A stretch of DNA of 64,000 nt from Tricholomella constricta (taxonomy: Eukaryota; Basidiomycota; Agaricomycetes; Agaricales; Lyophyllaceae): positions 124,001-188,000 of the forward strand of contig JAACJP010000001.1 in the NCBI GenBank assembly GCA_013368375.1. Reading direction: 5' to 3'. Below are positions 1 through 9,444 of this stretch, piece by piece. The notes under the pieces are model-generated. The model did not search any database. It was not told where the DNA came from and saw only the letters and a program-made list of their open reading frames with translations. The stretch's first letter is position 1; each line of letters starts with the position of its first letter. Position numbers and translations under genes: made by a program.

Positions 1-77
1 AGCACGACTAAGCTCTGCAGCTGAGGTCGCCCTAACAGATGCAGATATGTCTGAAGAAGAGGATTCAGAGGTAGAGG

Positions 78-1581
78 ATGAGGTTGGAGATGGCACCTTA
101 CTGGAGAGGTTCACGGGTGGGGCACTGGGCACGGCTGAGGCACTGGGTACTTCGGGAAGTTGAGGAGATGTATGCTCATCGGTATGAAGTACCTCGTGAT
201 CGACTCCCCCGGGCACCCTCTCATCTTCACCATGTTCTAATGGTCCTCAAAAATGCACGAGATGACAAATTCTGAGAAGACCAATGTGTCACTCCAGCCA
301 CGTTTGGCGCCTTTGTTCGAAAGATTGAGGATGACGAGGTCTTTGCCAACAACTCAAGCAATGCCCAAATGCCAGTCGAAGAGCAACTTGCCATTGTTCT
401 CTACTGTTTTGGTCATGACGGGAATTTGCCAACAACTTGAGCAATGCCCAAATGCCAGTCGAAGAGCAACTTGCCATTGTTCTCTACCATTTTGGTCATG
501 ACGGGAATGCATCTAGTCTTCAGCGTGTGGCAAATTGGGCTGGAGTTTTGAAGAGAACTGTTGGATTGGTGACACAGCGAGTCATGACAGTTTTGTTGAA
601 GCCAGCCTTCATGAATGACGCTGTACGGTTTCCGACACCCGAGGAGAAGGAAGAGGCCAAGTGCTGGGTTGAGAAGCATTCATGCAAAGTGTGGTGCGGT
701 GGCTGGTGTATGGTGGATGGAACACTTGTGCCTCTGACAGATAAGCCAACCTGGTTTGGAGAAAGCTACTACGATCGTAAAAATCGGTATTCTTTGAACA
801 TTCAGGTGTGTTTCTTTTGGGTGTATTATTTTCAGTACTAATTGTTTCCCTCAACTCAGGTAGTTTCCCTTCTGAACCTTCACATCATCGACTTCAGTTA
901 TGGCCATGTTGGAAGTACACACGATGCGACAGCATGGGAAGATACACGCCTTGCTCAAGAAAACGAGACCCTGTTGGAGGACGGTGAATGGGTATAGGCT
1001 GATTCTGCATATCCGGTATGTTGTTTTGGTCACACGCATGCTATCAGTATTTTTTGACAAGTCATACAGATTAATACATGACTAATTGCACCCTACAAGA
1101 AGCCTGACCATGATGAACCCGGCAACGAAGTTTTCAACAATCACGTCTCCATGGTTTGCATCCGATCCGAGCATGCAATCGGTTTCCTTAAAGGCCATTT
1201 CCACTCTCTCAAGAATCTGCAAGTCCACATTAACAGTAAGCAGTGTCATTACATTGCAACGTACTGGTTGCTGCATGCATTGCGCTACATTCCTTTGTGC
1301 TACAATGTGAGGCCAAGGAACGTGCTGCAGAGGAGGAACTCGATGGTGACTGGGAAGACCCCTTCATTGCAGAGGGCTTGTCGAGCTCTGATGACTCAGA
1401 TGGACCAGGGCAAGCCATCCATCTAGCTACAACTCGGACGTCAGCAAGTCGGCTCCTTGCTGCCAAAGCTTGCCGGCAGAAGTTGAAGGAATACCTTTTC
1501 AGGTATAAGGCACAGAAACTGAGAGAGGTCGCCCTATGTTGCCGTGCTTCAATTCAAATTGATTCTGATACAGACAAATAA
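78..1581 (+). pseudogene. PIF/Harbinger transposase relic
   Basis: Relic of a DDE endonuclease of the PIF/Harbinger (HARBI1) superfamily. In-frame blocks include VEEQLAIVLYHFGHDGN and a helix-turn-helix-like QRVANWAG segment. GWCMVDGTLVPL carries the first catalytic Asp, followed by FGESYYDRKNRYSLNIQ. A later exon around 860-1000 gives SYGHVGSTHDATAWEDT with the second Asp, and 1150-1320 gives the region ending in IALHSFVLQCE. The tail to 1581 is acidic and ends in lysine-rich sequence. The gene is broken: an in-frame TGA at 272-274 sits where CGA (Arg) fits the reading, an 83-base tandem duplication shifts the frame, and another frame change or intron lies near 1230-1260. The 5' end is unclear and the true start may lie outside the window. 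Family call is confident; function is lost. Confidence 0.85.
342..507 (+). repeat. 83-base tandem duplication in the transposase relic
   Basis: Two head-to-tail units, 342-424 and 425-507, differ at four positions, all transitions. Because 83 is not a multiple of three, the first copy runs into TGA soon after the junction, so the duplication alone would inactivate the transposase. Confidence 0.95.
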
Positions 1582-1767
1582 AAATGGACAGCAGTACAAT
1601 TCAAATACTCTACATTAAGTACGTAGGAAGAAGTCCAATGAATAAACTATATACAATACTGAATAAGTAGAAAGAAATACATATCAGATTCATTAGGATG
1701 AAGGAAAGAGCATGCTCGACCCGCTCTCATCATCTGCAAAAGGGTCGTAAGGCTGGAACTCATTTGG

Positions 1768-3436
1768 TCATTGGAATGCCGAAGTAGGTGAAGATGGAGT
1801 GTATGAACTTGAAGCATCCCATGTGGCCAGGCTAGGAGCAGGAGATGAGGAGTTGGTGAGGCTGAAGAAGTTCGATGTCGGCCAGTACAGGGGTGGGATG
1901 CGCCCAGGGGCCTTGAGAGATGCAAGGCAAAGCTGGAACTCATGCTCCTGCTGCTTCACGAAAAGCTCAGCCTTCAGTTTCTCCAGCTGAAGTTTGATTT
2001 GGGTCTTTGCGTTGATGTTGGCAATTTCAATGGTGTTCGAGCCTTGCATCTTCTGGACCTTCAGGTCGATGAGTTTCTGGGTTGTCTCCTCTTCTTTGGC
2101 TGCCATCTCTAAAAATCTTTTGTGGGCCGTCTTGGGCTTCTTTGATGGCGGAGGAACCAGGGCGGAGGCAGAATTCGAGGGCTTCGCAGCGGTGCGCTTT
2201 TCTGGTTTGAGATCAGCCTTCGTGGCATTGGCAGCCATAGCAGCAGGTTCAGAAGATAGGCTAGCGTCCTCTTCAGATGCCATATCAGCATCATCAGGAT
2301 CAGCTGTGAAGTGGTGTCGTTGTCGTCGGAAGGAGCAGCCAGCAGCAGAATACTGATGTCAAAGCCTGTCGCAGCATTTCCGAGTCTCACCGGCACCACA
2401 TTCGGGCGCTCAGATATGAGTTCCTTCACTGTAAAGTACTAAGGGAAGGCCTCCTTGATAAGGCCTGCAGAAAATGAGCAACGACAACATGAAAGACAGT
2501 AACAATGCACCCCATTTAGTTGTTAACTCATTGTTCAAAGTCATGTCAATCTCCTCCTCACGTGTAATCCCCACACCTGTCTCGCCATTCCTGCAGTGTA
2601 TTGACGGCACGACCTGACCATCTGGAAGGCCGCCGGTTTCTGGGGCCTCACTGATTCGGGCTAGACAGACAGGACAATAATATCTTCGTTGCACGTAGAC
2701 GTAAGTAAGTAAGTAAATGATTAGATAAAGGAAATTGTACCTTCATTGCACGTAGCGTAGACGAAGCAACGAAGGGCGGTTAAAAACTACTTATGGTCCG
2801 GAGCTTCGCCATGTGGCGATGTGGCTGGTATAACGTGATGTAAGTAAGATGGTGCGCGCAGGGGCACGCGCGTCGTGAGCTCGGGGCGCCGGGCTTACAC
2901 CATCCTGGAAACAAGAGTTAGATAGTTACGGTACAACATCAGAGATTGACTACGTGTTAAGTCGCTTCTTAATTTTTCTTGTCCAAACAGCCTTCTTCGC
3001 AGGGGTCTTCGCGAGCGCGAAGCCAGCTTAGTACTTTGCATGCTGGGAGACAATGATAGTCGCAATTGCAAATTGGTGGTCCGTCTTGTGTTTGCCTTTG
3101 CCGTGGCGTGTATCCTTTCCCGGAGAGGGAAATAGGCCTTGCTTGATCTCGGGACTGTCACTAATGATGGTGAGCATCTCCCAGTTCAAGCTCTCATCCT
3201 TCCAACTGTCAGTCAATTAGCTTGCAAATTAAATCAGAAGAGAATAACGACACACTCGACGAAAGTCCCATCGTTATTTCATCATCGCCCTCCTCGTCAT
3301 CACTATCGAGCGGCAAGTCCAAAAGGGTCTTCTTTCCCTTCATGCCTTGACCCTTCACCTTTGATGCTCTGGAAACCTTGAGAACCTTGGCTTTTAACTT
3401 CTCGGTTGGCTTCCGAACACACTTTGAGTCCTTCAT
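1768..3436 (-). pseudogene. Harbinger accessory (Myb/SANT-type partner) gene relic
   Basis: Minus-strand gene converging on the transposase. Reading downward from 3436: a basic Lys-rich N-terminus with an acidic DSDDEEGDDE patch; WKDESLNWEMLTIISDSPEI and a GKHKTDHQFAIATII block (3028-3216); then a TAA at the place where the frame continues AGFALAKTPAKKAVWTRKI. Next come an EEIDMTLNNELTTKW block near 2530, ERPNVVPVRLGN near 2400, and a coiled-coil, Lys/Gln-rich C-terminus (1768-2283). PIF/Harbinger elements commonly pair the transposase with a Myb-like nuclear-import protein, and position and orientation fit that role. That assignment is inference from context. The internal stop and frame breaks make it a pseudogene. 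Confidence 0.6.
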
Positions 3437-3933
3437 GGTAGGCTTGAGATTTATGAGGGGACACAGAGTGGGGCTCAGTAGGTGGGGTTAGAGACAGTGC
3501 AGAGTTTATTGAGATTTAATGAAAGGAGTATGTTTTAGAGTCATGCATGATAGATTAGACAAGACAATTTGCATTGCATTGTGGATTCAACATGTTGAAG
3601 CGGCTCTGGAGGCGCTTCAACGATTCAAAGAAGATTCAAGTTTCCCACAATTTATCACTATCCCGGAGTCCTCCCGAATCGTCGCTTGAATCGACATCTT
3701 GGATCTCCTTGAATCGCCAACTTTGACTGTCACTAATGCCTCTGGCAGTCATGGCCGCTGACTAACAACACTGCCACCTGAATTTCTGTCCGATGCACTT
3801 CCAACCTTGCATATCATCTCCTCAGTATCTCAATTGAAGTATATTGTGTGGAATTGCTATTGGGGTAGTCATTAGAGGTAGCTAAAGTATAGTACAGTAT
3901 ATTTATGGGAAATAAGTAGCATATGCAATCTGA
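3437..3933. other. Gene-free stretch, A+T-rich
   Basis: About 500 bases between the Harbinger relic and the next repeat gene. No open frame with recognisable protein and no clear repeat structure was seen. Confidence 0.5.
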
Positions 3934-4723
3934 TTAGAATTGTTGTTCATGTTCTTCCATCATTTCAAGCTCAATCTTGTCATACCCCAGGGTGTAGTAT
4001 TCCACGACAGCTGGTAACATCTGCTCCTGATCTGGCACTGCCTTCAATGCCTTCAAGGGCTTGTATTTGCCATACTCCTTGGGTCTGGCCATAATCCGTG
4101 CACTTTGAGCGAATAGGTGGTATATTTATTAGAAAAATGCTACTATTGCATAGTGTAGGACTGTACATACTTATTTCCACACTAACCTGCCTAGGAAGGG
4201 TGTAATAGCCAGATCTGATGTATGTGTTGTCATGGCGCACTCATTCAGATGTGTCTGGCATGCATTAGATAGTCCACTCAGCACATAATTAGCCTTCCCT
4301 TGAGGTACACTTTCCAAGTGAAATAATGTGTTTCTAACCAAAAACATGCTCAAAAGGGACTCTGCACCCAATTCTCGAGAAATTGGTTGGAAATTTTGTC
4401 TCTGGTCCTGGTGCTCGGGTGTATAACAGGGATGCCCGTTGCTGCCCAGAAATTTTATAAATTTTCCAACCACTTTCTAGAAATTCAAAAAAGAATGTAT
4501 TCTCCTTGTGCGCTATGACCAAAGAGGCGTTGTAGCTCACAGGAATACCGGACACTTCACACTGAAGGCTACAGTGGGAACAAACATGGCCAAATACTGA
4601 CAACAATTTGCAGGTATTGCCAAGAGGTGGTCGATTGTAGAATCCCATACGGAGATCTGCTCGTGTGGAACTCGCGTGGTTCGCTGATACCCGCACGGCA
4701 AGACCTTTAGCCTGGCTAGTCAC
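3934..4723 (-). pseudogene. Degenerate repeat-family gene (DRPPLG type), unknown function
   Basis: Minus-strand coding remnant in pieces. Bases 4723-4380 read through RVSANHASS and NRPPLGNT to an aromatic FFFEFLESGWKIYKI block. The frame changes near 4380, then SRELGAESLLSMFLVRNTLF and a block with Cys and His follow (to about 4180). A last segment ends in EYYTLGYDKIELEMMEE with a TAA at 3934. A second copy of the RVSANHAS/DRPPLG block lies at 9160-9240 in the opposite orientation, which marks it as dispersed repeat material. A hAT-type MITE is inserted just upstream of it at 4727. I do not recognise a domain; an ancient transposon-linked gene family is likely. Confidence 0.55.
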
Positions 4724-4726
4724 ATC

Positions 4727-5408
4727 TAGTGATTGTCACGGGTTTCAAAACCCGTGGGGGTTTTGGGTAGGGTACGCTGGGGTACGGGTCCGGGTTGGAA
4801 TCTGTTAACCCTGCCCGTACCCGTACCCCCAGCATGGGTTGGGCGGGTTAGGCGGGTTTAGACAGCGGGTTTTCCTTAAATGGAAAGATAATATAGGCCC
4901 AGAGGGCGCGGCCTACCCCCAACATCAGCAAAATGACCAGCGGTGGGCAATGTGTTAAACAAAGTGCGTTTACGCGTTTTGTCTTGAGACGAAACGCGTA
5001 AACAAACACGCTTTGTTTAACAGCACGTGATCACGTGATGAAGCCAGATTGGGATGAAGGACTTGTCTGGCATCAACTGCTGTAATTGTCCAGCAGTCCA
5101 ACATCCAAGGAGCTCACCTCGCGTATGTACATTCAATCTCATTATTTTATAAGCTATACTACTCATAAGTTGGATGGATGGGACTCTATTAATTTATAGA
5201 CAAGGTTTAGTTGCTTATCCAAGTTCAAATCAAATGATTCTTCTGTTTATTTAGTAGAGACCCGTCGGGGATTTCTTAACCCGCGGAACCCGTAAGAACC
5301 CCTACCCATACCCGCCAAAACCCTTACCCCTCGTCGCGGGTACGGGTTTCTATGGGTATGGGTACGGGTAGCCCTGGAAAACCCCAGGGTTACCCGTGAC
5401 AATCACTA
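4727..5408. mobile_element. Non-autonomous hAT-type MITE, 682 bases
   Basis: Both ends carry the same 17-base terminal inverted repeat, TAGTGATTGTCACGGGT. It is flanked by a perfect 8-base target duplication GTCACATC (4719-4726 and 5409-5416). The 8-base duplication is the signature of hAT transposons. Both subterminal regions are packed with ACCCGTACCC-like motifs, as expected for transposase binding sites. There is no coding frame inside, so it must have been mobilised in trans. The clean ends suggest a fairly recent insertion. Confidence 0.9.
4953..5022. repeat. Internal imperfect palindrome of the MITE
   Basis: Two arms (about 4953-4983 and 4990-5022) beginning TGTTAAACAAAG and ending in its reverse complement, with core TTTACGCGTTT on one side and AAACGCGTAAA on the other. 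It could fold into a long hairpin. Confidence 0.8.
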
Positions 5409-5615
5409 GTCACATCATGTCACACCTTTGTCCCCATCCGACGAGCTGCGTGGAGAGGCACTCTCCTCGTTGCTCTTGAATCTGATCTCCTGGATCCCTT
5501 GCTACAGAATGAAACTCTTGTAAATGATGTACAGTCTTGTTTATACTCGTGCTCTCAGGCTTACACATTCAGCATTGCCGCTGCATCAAAAGTTTTGGCC
5601 TTGAAACCCTGTACC

Positions 5616-6071
5616 TGTAAGGGGCTGCACCGTGCGCCCACTCCTATTATCGCTTAGTCTCCCGTTCTCTGTCATCGGCCCCCATGGCCCCCGCCTTAGA
5701 CATACTTGCTGACCGCCATACTGTTCTTACGCCCCTTTCGTAGCCATTACTCCCACACTGACACCACTACTTAGATTCCTATCAGTCAGCTGGACAATTG
5801 TTACTCATCCGTAGTCAGCGCCTTTACATACCGCCTTAGTCACCGACTCGGCAATGTAGTATATAAGCCTGGGTTGGAGATAGAATATCTCCAACCTAAA
5901 CAATAACAGTATCTTTGGGTTTATACATTGATCGACTCTTAGCTTGCTCTCTCGCCGCCCTCCTCACGTTTCGCACTGTTGATTGCTCACTTGACCGCAT
6001 TCAGGACTCTCTTGGCTCGCGCCGGCTTGTAGCTCGTCGCTCGCCTTCGCCCATCCGGACGTCCTCTAACA
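5616..6071 (+). repeat. 5' LTR
   Basis: Left copy of the 456-base LTR, TG...CA bounded. It contains a TATA box and hairpin near 5860-5896. Confidence 0.93.
5860..5896 (+). promoter_or_regulatory. LTR TATA box and adjacent hairpin
   Basis: TATATAAG at 5860-5867 is followed by an inverted repeat, GGTTGGAGAT, five-base loop, ATCTCCAACC (5872-5896). The same arrangement recurs in the right LTR (7473-7509). The likely role is RNA polymerase II start with a hairpin at or near the RNA 5' end; this is inferred from position. Confidence 0.65.
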
Positions 6072-6171
6072 GGTTGTTCAGGTTCCTACGCGGCCCGCCC
6101 CTCTTGCTCGTCGCACCAACACCTAACCCCTCCGTGTCTTCACACACCCCAACCCTCTCGTAACTCTGACG

Positions 6172-7183
6172 ATGTCTACCCCTACCCTTCATGCCTCCCA
6201 GATCTTTCTTGACGGGATCTACCCTGCCGAAGAGCTGGAAAACATGGCTCGCGTTGTACGCCAGACGCGACTGGCACTCTCGGCCATGGAAGCGCGCCTA
6301 TCGGCCCTTGAAGCGGGCACCGTCATCGCTGCCACCACCACTACGGCGGCGGTCTCTAAAGCCCCTCCATCGTCTAACAAACCCCCTCCCCCCGCTCCTC
6401 TGCCTCGCCGCAAGAGCGGCCGCTCTAACGCCAACACTGGCCACCCCTCGTCCTTCCACCTCTCTGGGGAATTCATTAACTCTATGGAAGGAAAAGCTGA
6501 CCGATATCTGATCGGCTTGGAGTTCCCAGACTCCCTCATGCCGCACATCGTCGGCTCTCGAGGAAGAGGACTTAAAACAAATCCACGACCTTTCCGGCGC
6601 TCGCGTCTCGGCCTTCACCATGGGGCCAGACGAGGAACGGCAGCGCTTAGTCTCTATCAAGGGCACTGATCGGCAGATCGGTGATGCTCTCATTGTATTG
6701 GGGAAGCGCATTGCTCGTCAACGCGTGCGCACACCAAAGAAGCAGAAGAAGGCCAAATCTGCGCCGGCCGCCCCTACAGCACCGGCCCCTCCTCGTCGGG
6801 AGCCCCCCCCTGACCCGATTCGTTGGGCACCTTTACCCCCCGCCCTTAAGACCGTTTACCGGGAGCCGGCAGCTCCTATCACCTCTACGCTGAGGCCGTC
6901 GTATAGCAGCGCGGCCGCCCCCGCCGGCACCAGCTCCCCTACCCATGACGCTCTCTTGCGTCCTCCCAGCGCGGCACCCACGCCTCGGACCGCAATGGAC
7001 ACCCAACCCAACCCTACGCGTGCGTCCTCTCCGCTCGCTCAATCCGCGGCCCCCTCCCCTATGTCAGTCAGTATCCCAGCAACACCGATGGACGTTAGCC
7101 GTGCCACGACTGGCACTCCCGTCCCCAGCCCAATCGCTCCACGCCAGACGGCCCGACGGGGGACACCGTGGCCCAAAAAATGA
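6172..7183 (+). CDS. Gag-like protein with apparent KH RNA-binding domain (frameshifted)
   Basis: Only gene of the LTR element. The first part (from ATG 6172) has a coiled-coil-like N-terminus with LSAMEARLSALEAG, a Pro/Ala linker, a basic RRKSGRSN patch, then SFHLSGEFINSMEGK. At about 6520-6700 a KH-like fold is readable: GLEFPDSLMPHIVGSRGRG carries a GxxG loop (GSRG). It is followed, after a one-base frame change in the AAAA run near 6571-6574, by QIHDLSGARVSAF and RQRLVSIKGTDRQIGDAL. The tail to 7183 is long, Pro/Ala/Ser-rich and basic. RNA binding for packaging would replace the usual zinc knuckle, of which I see none. The frameshift may be a mutation or a programmed +1 shift. Confidence 0.7.
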
Positions 7184-7228
7184 AGAAATTGAGTTCGTCG
7201 TGGTAGACGACCGCTAGAGGGGGGGTGA

Positions 7229-7684
7229 TGTAAGGGGCTGCACCGTGCGCCCACTCCTATTATCGCTTAGTCTCTCGTTCTCTGTCATCGGCCCCCATGG
7301 CCCCCGCCTTAGACATACTTGCTGACCGCCATACTGTTCTTACGCCCCTTTCGTAGCCATTACTCCCACACCGACACCACTACTTAGATTCCTATCAGTC
7401 AGCTGGACAATTGTTACTCATCCGTAGTCAGCGCCTTTACATACCGCCTTAGTCACCGGCTCGGCGATGTAGTATATAAGCCTGGGTTGGAGATAGAATA
7501 TCTCCAACCTGAACAATAACAGTATCTTCGGGTTTATACATTGATCGACTCTTAGCTTGCTCTCTCGCCGCCCTCCTCACGTTTCGCACTGTTGATTGCT
7601 CACTTGACCGCATTCAGGACTCTCTTGGCTCGCGCCGGCTTGTAGCTCGTCGCTCGCCTTCGCCCATCCGGACGTCCTCTAACA
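7229..7684 (+). repeat. 3' LTR
   Basis: Right copy of the 456-base LTR, nearly identical to the left. A polypurine tract lies directly upstream (about 7215-7228). Confidence 0.93.
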
Positions 7685-7878
7685 GTACCAATGTGCCGAC
7701 AAGATGCACATTGTGTCCTGAAGTCCATTGGAAGTACAACATGTTCTATCATCTCATAGAGCGCCATCCATCGTGGGAGTCACAGGTCAGCACAGAAACG
7801 AAGGAGACTTGGGAAATCTCGGATGAAGAGAAACAGAAACTTGCCTTGATTCCGACAACTCCAATGCAGAACCACTGA

Positions 7879-9159
7879 CACAACTCGGAGTTCTGCTTTC
7901 ATCCCATGCAAATAAGAATGGTAAATGTCCCTCAACTCCACCAGAAACTCCGCGCACAAAATTACGGAGACAGCAGCACGAAAAGATACAAAACAACATG
8001 CGGTTTCCATCAACACAGGACAAGAATGTCAATCCATTTGTTAATTAGCATAATATGAAACACATGACTTATATCTATGTACTTAGGATGCAATAGAAAG
8101 TGTTGGCCATGCTCCTTGCCTATCTCGACGCTTCTTGATTTAAAACCACCACCATCCAACCGTGGGAACTCGTCACTCCTACACAATGGTTGGCCCTATC
8201 ATACCGAACACCGCCCATTAATCGACATCGTCCTTCATCGGGCCTCTCTCATGGCCTGAGTCTTCATCCACGTTATCAACCTACCCCCTGATACACTCTT
8301 TTTTCTTATCGGAACTGATCACGACAACCTGCGTGGTCCACTTCCCCCTCCGCTCTGCTGGAGGCCGGATGGCTCCGTTTACAATCTACCCAACCCACTC
8401 TCAGGCACCACAGTCAATGCTCCGACGACCCAGCCCTGCTCTGCTTCGCGCAGACCCTTCGGGGGCGCAACTTGTGCACAAGATCGCGTGTAGACGTGCA
8501 ACCTTCGGGGAGAAGGACCCATGGCGGAAGGACGCTAGTATCTGACGCAAGGCTTTGTCCCTACACAGGCCTCACCCCATGGGGAGATTGCTAGCAAATC
8601 GACCGGACCTTATCGAGCACAGGGGGAGTCTTTGGGCGTACTAATGAAGAGCGGAAGATATGGTGAATAGGGGGAGTAAGAGGGCTGGGGCGGTTCAGGG
8701 CCCGGAAAGCATAGTAGAAGGCAGGGTCACTCTTTCAACAACTTCGACAATCCAGTCTCGCGCACCATTTGGAGGTTCTTCACACGAGCCGATCCTGCGC
8801 AACACCATCTATGCAGCTTGCTGACAGCTGGAAGCCGTTTGGCGATCACGCGTACGGACACGGCGAACCATCACAGAACCCGGAGAATGAGGTGGAACTC
8901 CTACGAAATCCGGTAGTCTTTCGAGCCGTTGGCGTGGGTCAGGTGCAAGACTGATGAGGGGGATGCTTTAGGCGTAGCCTGCTCCCGGGGGAATGTGACC
9001 GTGCACCCTAATTTTTTGTGTGTTTTGAGTACGTCTAAAATACACCCCATTTTTAAAAAAAAAAAAAAGCTCCTTGCCTATCTTTGCCTCGGCCTTCGCT
9101 CCTTTCCTTCGCCTGTCACGCTGTGGCTCGGCTTTAGTTCGGCACCCTGTCAGCCGAAG
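7879..9159. other. Gene-free stretch of decayed sequence
   Basis: About 1.3 kb with no convincing coding frame. A run of about 14 A residues near 9055-9068 could be the 3' end of an old retroposed copy, but no matching duplication or polymerase III box was seen. Confidence 0.45.
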
Positions 9160-9240
9160 TCTTGCCGTGCGGGTATCAGCGAACCACGCGAGCAGATCTC
9201 TGTACGGGATTCTATGATCGACCACCTCTTGGGTATTGCC
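9160..9240 (+). repeat. Second copy of the DRPPLG repeat-family block, inverted
   Basis: Plus-strand sequence from CTTGCCGTGCGGGTATCAGC through CGACCACCTCTTGG mirrors the minus-strand copy at about 4612-4703. Only this block is retained here; the rest of the gene is not recognisable. Confidence 0.75.
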
Positions 9241-9444
9241 CACCCACAATATCTGTAACTTCTGCCGCTGAGGTGGCCGCTTATGGCCATATGGCATATA
9301 TAACCCTTATATGGACATATCGGGTGCGGTCAAGAGGCCCCGCAGCAATTTCCCAAATTTGCTGATGTCGACCGTGAAGGTCGAGAATGAGAGATGACAA
9401 GCAGAGCCAAACAACGAGCATTTCGCGTTCCAACTCCTTCTACG

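Larger units (their letters stand above)
5616..7684 (+). mobile_element. Non-autonomous LTR retrotransposon with gag only (TR-GAG type)
   Basis: Two LTRs of 456 bases each (5616-6071, 7229-7684), both starting TGTAAGGGGC and ending CTAACA, flanked by the 5-base target duplication GTACC (5611-5615, 7685-7689). The total is 2,069 bases. A purine-rich tract AGAGGGGGGGTGA just before the right LTR serves as the polypurine tract. The interior holds only a gag-like gene, with no protease, reverse transcriptase or integrase, so it depends on another element. No obvious TGG-starting tRNA primer site follows the left LTR. The LTRs differ at only a few bases, implying fairly recent insertion. Confidence 0.93.
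5559..7878 (+). pseudogene. Zinc-finger-like repeat gene split by an LTR element
   Basis: Bases 5559-5615 and 7690-7878 read in one frame across the LTR element inserted between them once one copy of the 5-base target duplication is removed. The left part begins after a probable splice acceptor (CTCTCAG at 5552-5558) and gives a SIAAASKVLALKPC segment. The right part gives CTLCPEVHWKYNMFYHLIERH, a C-x2-C...H-x4-H finger-like motif, then HPSWES and an acidic stretch to a stop at 7878. I know no function for it. Its association with repeats suggests a transposon-related protein. Frame continuity across the insertion is the main evidence that it was once a gene. Confidence 0.6.

Noticed and set aside
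2703..2718. GTAA tetranucleotide repeat
   Set aside because: Only four units, inside the degenerate Harbinger accessory gene; too short to matter.
9055..9068. A-run as the 3' tail of a SINE
   Set aside because: No polymerase III A/B boxes and no flanking duplication found.
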